In this document: piece after piece, positions 6,139 through 8,050 of the stretch
How positions within the stretch are numbered: position 1 is the stretch's first letter
How the letters are laid out: the number at the start of each line of letters is the position of its first letter
NCBI GenBank assembly: GCA_003168295.1
Contig: PMST01000106.1
Coordinates: 3,650 to 11,699, forward strand
Direction: 5' to 3'
Source of the DNA: Actinomycetota bacterium
Lineage (GTDB): Bacteria > Actinomycetota > Actinomycetes > Streptosporangiales > Streptosporangiaceae
Length of the DNA: 8,050 bases
Position numbers and translations under genes: made by a program
The notes under the pieces: generated by a model
What the model saw: the letters and a program-made list of their open reading frames with translations, nothing else
The model's database searches: none
Told to the model about the DNA's origin: nothing

Positions 6139-7884
6139 ATGAGCATTTATTCCGAACGGCCCTGGCTCGACCGTTACGATCCCGGTCAGCCTGCCGATAT
6201 CGACGTGGAGTTCGCTAGCGCGCTGGCGATGTTCGACGCCTGCGTGGCCCGGGACCCGGACGCGCCGATCATCCGTTACCTCGGCGGCGTGCTGACCCGG
6301 CGTGAACTGGACGAGCTATCCGGCGCGTTCGCCGTGGCGCTCGCCAATGCGGAATTTGCCGCCGGTGAGCGGGTCGCGCTGTACCTGCAGAACGTCCCGC
6401 AGTTCGTCATCGCGATGCTCGGCGCCTGGAAGGCCGGCGGGATCGCGGTCGCGGTCAACCCGATGAACAAGGAACGCGAGCTTGACCTCATCTTGCGTGA
6501 CTCCGGCGCCGCGGTGCTGGTCTGCCACGAAGACCTCTACACCGGCGTGGCCAGCCAGATCATCGGCGGCACGGACGTCCGGCTGGTGATCACGACGTCG
6601 GCGCTTGACTACCAGACCCGCGGCGACGACCGGGTCCTCGGCGGGGTCCGCCGGCTTAGCTGCGACGGCACGCAGGACATGGCCGCGCTCATCGGGCGGT
6701 TCGGCGGCCGGCCGCCCGTTGCCGGGACACTGCCCGCCGTGCCGCCGCTCGGGCCGGACGACGTCGCCTTCCTGACCTACACCTCGGGGACCACGGGGCC
6801 GCCCAAGGGCGCGATGACCACGCACCGCAACATCGTGTTCAACGCCCAGACCTACCGCGACTGGATCGGCATCGGGCCCCGGGATGTGATCCTGGGCGTC
6901 GCGCCGCTGTTCCACATCACCGGCTCGATCGGGCACGCCGCGCTGTCGCTGCTCACCGGGGCCACCTTGGTCCTGACGCACCGGTTCGACCCCGTGGTCG
7001 CGATCGAGACGATCCGGGACGAGAAGGTGACGTTCACCGTCGGGTCCATCACCGTGTTCATCGCGCTGATGAACGCGCCGAACGCGGACTCCGCCGCGCT
7101 CGCCACGCTGACGAAGATCTACTCGGGCGGGGCGCCGATCCCGCCGAGCACCGTCACCGCGTTCGCCGACACGTTCGGGCAGTACATTCACAACATCTAC
7201 GGCCTCACCGAGACCACGTCGCCGTCGCACGCCGTTCCGCTGCACGGCCAGGCGCCGGTGGACAAGGCGTCGGGCGCCTTGTCCGTCGGGGTACCGGTCT
7301 ACAACACGGTCGTGCGCATCGTGGGCGAGGACGGCCTCGACCTCCCGGCGGGCGAGATCGGCGAGCTGGTCACCCGCGGCCCGCAGGTGGTCCCCGGCTA
7401 CTGGAACAAGCCCGAGGAGACCGCCAGGGCCCTGCCCGGCGGCGCGCTGCACACCGGCGACGTCGGCTACATGGATCGCGACGGCTGGTTCTACATCGTC
7501 GACAGGAAGAAGGACCAGATCAACGTCAGCGGCTACAAGGTCTGGCCGCGCGAGGTCGAAGACGTGCTCTACGAGCACGCTGCGGTCCGCGAGGCCGCCG
7601 TGGTCGGTGTCCCTGACCCCTACCGCGGCGAGACCGTCAAGGCGTACGTCAGCCTGAAGGCGGGCCGTACGGTCACGCCCGGCGAACTCGCCGCCTACTG
7701 CCGGGACAGGCTGGCGGCCTATAAGTACCCCCGGGAGGTGGAGATCCTGGAGGAGCTGCCTAAGACCGTGACCGGCAAGCTTCTCCGCCGCGAGCTTCGG
7801 GTCCGGGCCCAGGGCCCGTTGACAGAGTTAACCGCTGCGAGACAGGCTCGGGCTAGAAGCCGATTCGATGGGGAGTCGAGATGA
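6139..7884 (+). CDS. Acyl-CoA synthetase (AMP-binding, FadD-like)
   Basis: This 581-residue enzyme should activate a carboxylic acid with ATP to an acyl-AMP and then form the CoA thioester. The family layout is complete: P-loop YTSGTTGPPKG at 214-224, APLFHITG at 255-262, YSGGAPIP at 328-335, YGLTETT at 354-360, LHTGDVGYMDRDGW at 437-450, the hinge DRKKDQINVSGYKVWP at 455-470 and the catalytic lysine Lys547 in PKTVTGKLLR. Length fits medium/long-chain or broad-range ligases; substrate choice cannot be read here. The start rests on AGGAGG 8 nt upstream. The last 25 or so residues after the family end (about 557-581) are a polar, Arg-rich tail that contains a TTA leucine codon at 564, rare in high-GC actinomycetes. 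Its stop overlaps the next start in ATGA, so the two genes are probably translationally coupled. The neighbour suggests an acyl-CoA or lactone-related pathway, not the sugar block. Confidence 0.93.
   Translation: MSIYSERPWLDRYDPGQPADIDVEFASALAMFDACVARDPDAPIIRYLGGVLTRRELDELSGAFAVALANAEFAAGERVALYLQNVPQFVIAMLGAWKAGGIAVAVNPMNKERELDLILRDSGAAVLVCHEDLYTGVASQIIGGTDVRLVITTSALDYQTRGDDRVLGGVRRLSCDGTQDMAALIGRFGGRPPVAGTLPAVPPLGPDDVAFLTYTSGTTGPPKGAMTTHRNIVFNAQTYRDWIGIGPRDVILGVAPLFHITGSIGHAALSLLTGATLVLTHRFDPVVAIETIRDEKVTFTVGSITVFIALMNAPNADSAALATLTKIYSGGAPIPPSTVTAFADTFGQYIHNIYGLTETTSPSHAVPLHGQAPVDKASGALSVGVPVYNTVVRIVGEDGLDLPAGEIGELVTRGPQVVPGYWNKPEETARALPGGALHTGDVGYMDRDGWFYIVDRKKDQINVSGYKVWPREVEDVLYEHAAVREAAVVGVPDPYRGETVKAYVSLKAGRTVTPGELAAYCRDRLAAYKYPREVEILEELPKTVTGKLLRRELRVRAQGPLTELTAARQARARSRFDGESR
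7819..7848 (+). promoter_or_regulatory. Possible internal promoter in the synthetase 3' end
   Basis: A perfect TTGACA (7819-7824) is followed after 18 bp by CAGGCT (7843-7848), close to TANNNT. It would start a transcript about 25 nt before the downstream gene's ATG at 7881. It lies inside coding sequence, so it may be chance. Confidence 0.3.
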
Positions 7885-8050
7885 GCAGTGAGACAAGCAG
7901 CACCGGTACGACCGTCACCGTAATTCCGTGCGGAGCCATGACCGCCGACCTGACCTGGCTGCTGTGGGACACCAGCTGCCCGCGGGACTGGGAGCAGCGG
8001 TGGGCCCCGACCGGGCTGCAGGACTTCTTTCCTTACGAGAAGGTCTCAGA
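7881..8050 (+). CDS. Probable metallo-beta-lactamase-fold, AHL-lactonase-like protein, N-terminal fragment
   Basis: Only 56 codons are visible before the right edge. The ATG at 7881 overlaps the synthetase stop by 4 bp and has GGGGAG 5 nt upstream (7870-7875). The fragment reads VTVIPCGAMTADLTWLL (12-28) and LWDTSCPRDWEQRW (28-41), then a PTGLQDFFPYEKVS stretch. A first strand ending in a small-residue turn, then a strand ending in D-T-S/G, is the usual opening of N-acyl-homoserine-lactonase-like metallo-beta-lactamase proteins. The HxHxDH zinc motif would lie beyond the edge, so the call is tentative. In AiiA-type proteins I recall roughly 30 residues between these two segments; here they are directly joined, which may mean an internal deletion or a divergent subfamily. 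Coupling to an acyl-CoA synthetase suggests an acyl or lactone substrate. Confidence 0.5.
   Translation, partial: MSSETSSTGTTVTVIPCGAMTADLTWLLWDTSCPRDWEQRWAPTGLQDFFPYEKVS

Noticed and set aside
5997..6218. 73-codon plus-strand frame with a hydrophobic start just before the synthetase
   Set aside because: Its GTG start has no ribosome site, the hydrophobic part comes from the ggtcac repeat, and the end is an out-of-frame reading of the synthetase.
6316..7578. 420-codon minus-strand open frame opposite the acyl-CoA synthetase
   Set aside because: The plus strand carries every synthetase motif; the antisense frame has no motif and a skewed Arg/Asp/Val/His composition.

Overview
The window is GC-rich DNA with GTG and ATG starts, GGAGG-type ribosome sites and possible leaderless promoters. 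This points to an actinomycete (Streptomyces, Streptosporangiales or Frankia-like). I cannot name a genus from the sequence. I see no rRNA, tRNA, CRISPR array, transposase or phage gene.

Left block (1-5342, all minus strand, read right to left): a 559-residue polytopic membrane protein that looks like a GT-C-type glycosyltransferase; then, after a 99-bp gap with its own likely promoter, a DPM1-like family 2 glycosyltransferase, a four-helix EamA/SMR-type membrane protein, a StrD-type (long) glucose-1-phosphate thymidylyltransferase, and a dTDP-glucose 4,6-dehydratase that runs off the left edge with only its last residues or stop missing. Together they read as a sugar-export glycosylation module. 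RmlA/RmlB make dTDP-4-keto-6-deoxyglucose, the GT2 enzyme could load a sugar on a polyprenyl phosphate, the EamA protein could flip it, and the large membrane protein could transfer it outside the cell. The functional linkage is inference from domain order, by analogy with the ArnC/ArnEF/ArnT and GtrA/B/C systems.

Middle (5343-5586): a 244-bp divergent promoter region. It has -10-like hexamers exactly 6 nt before the start codons on both sides, plus an imperfect inverted repeat. To its right, on the plus strand, is a 101-residue membrane-anchored protein of unknown function with a Cys/His pattern that looks able to bind metal.

Right block (5893-8050, plus strand): a 246-bp spacer, then a 581-residue acyl-CoA synthetase (FadD/AMP-binding family). 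An ATGA overlap couples it to the start of a further gene that resembles N-acyl-homoserine-lactonase-like metallo-beta-lactamase proteins and is cut by the right edge. This pair looks like part of an acyl-CoA catabolic or modification operon unrelated to the sugar block.

The most interesting points are the compact GT2/flippase/GT-C relay tied to dTDP-sugar synthesis, three genes with an identical hexamer-N6-start layout suggesting leaderless transcription, and an apparent in-frame gap in the lactonase-like N-terminus.
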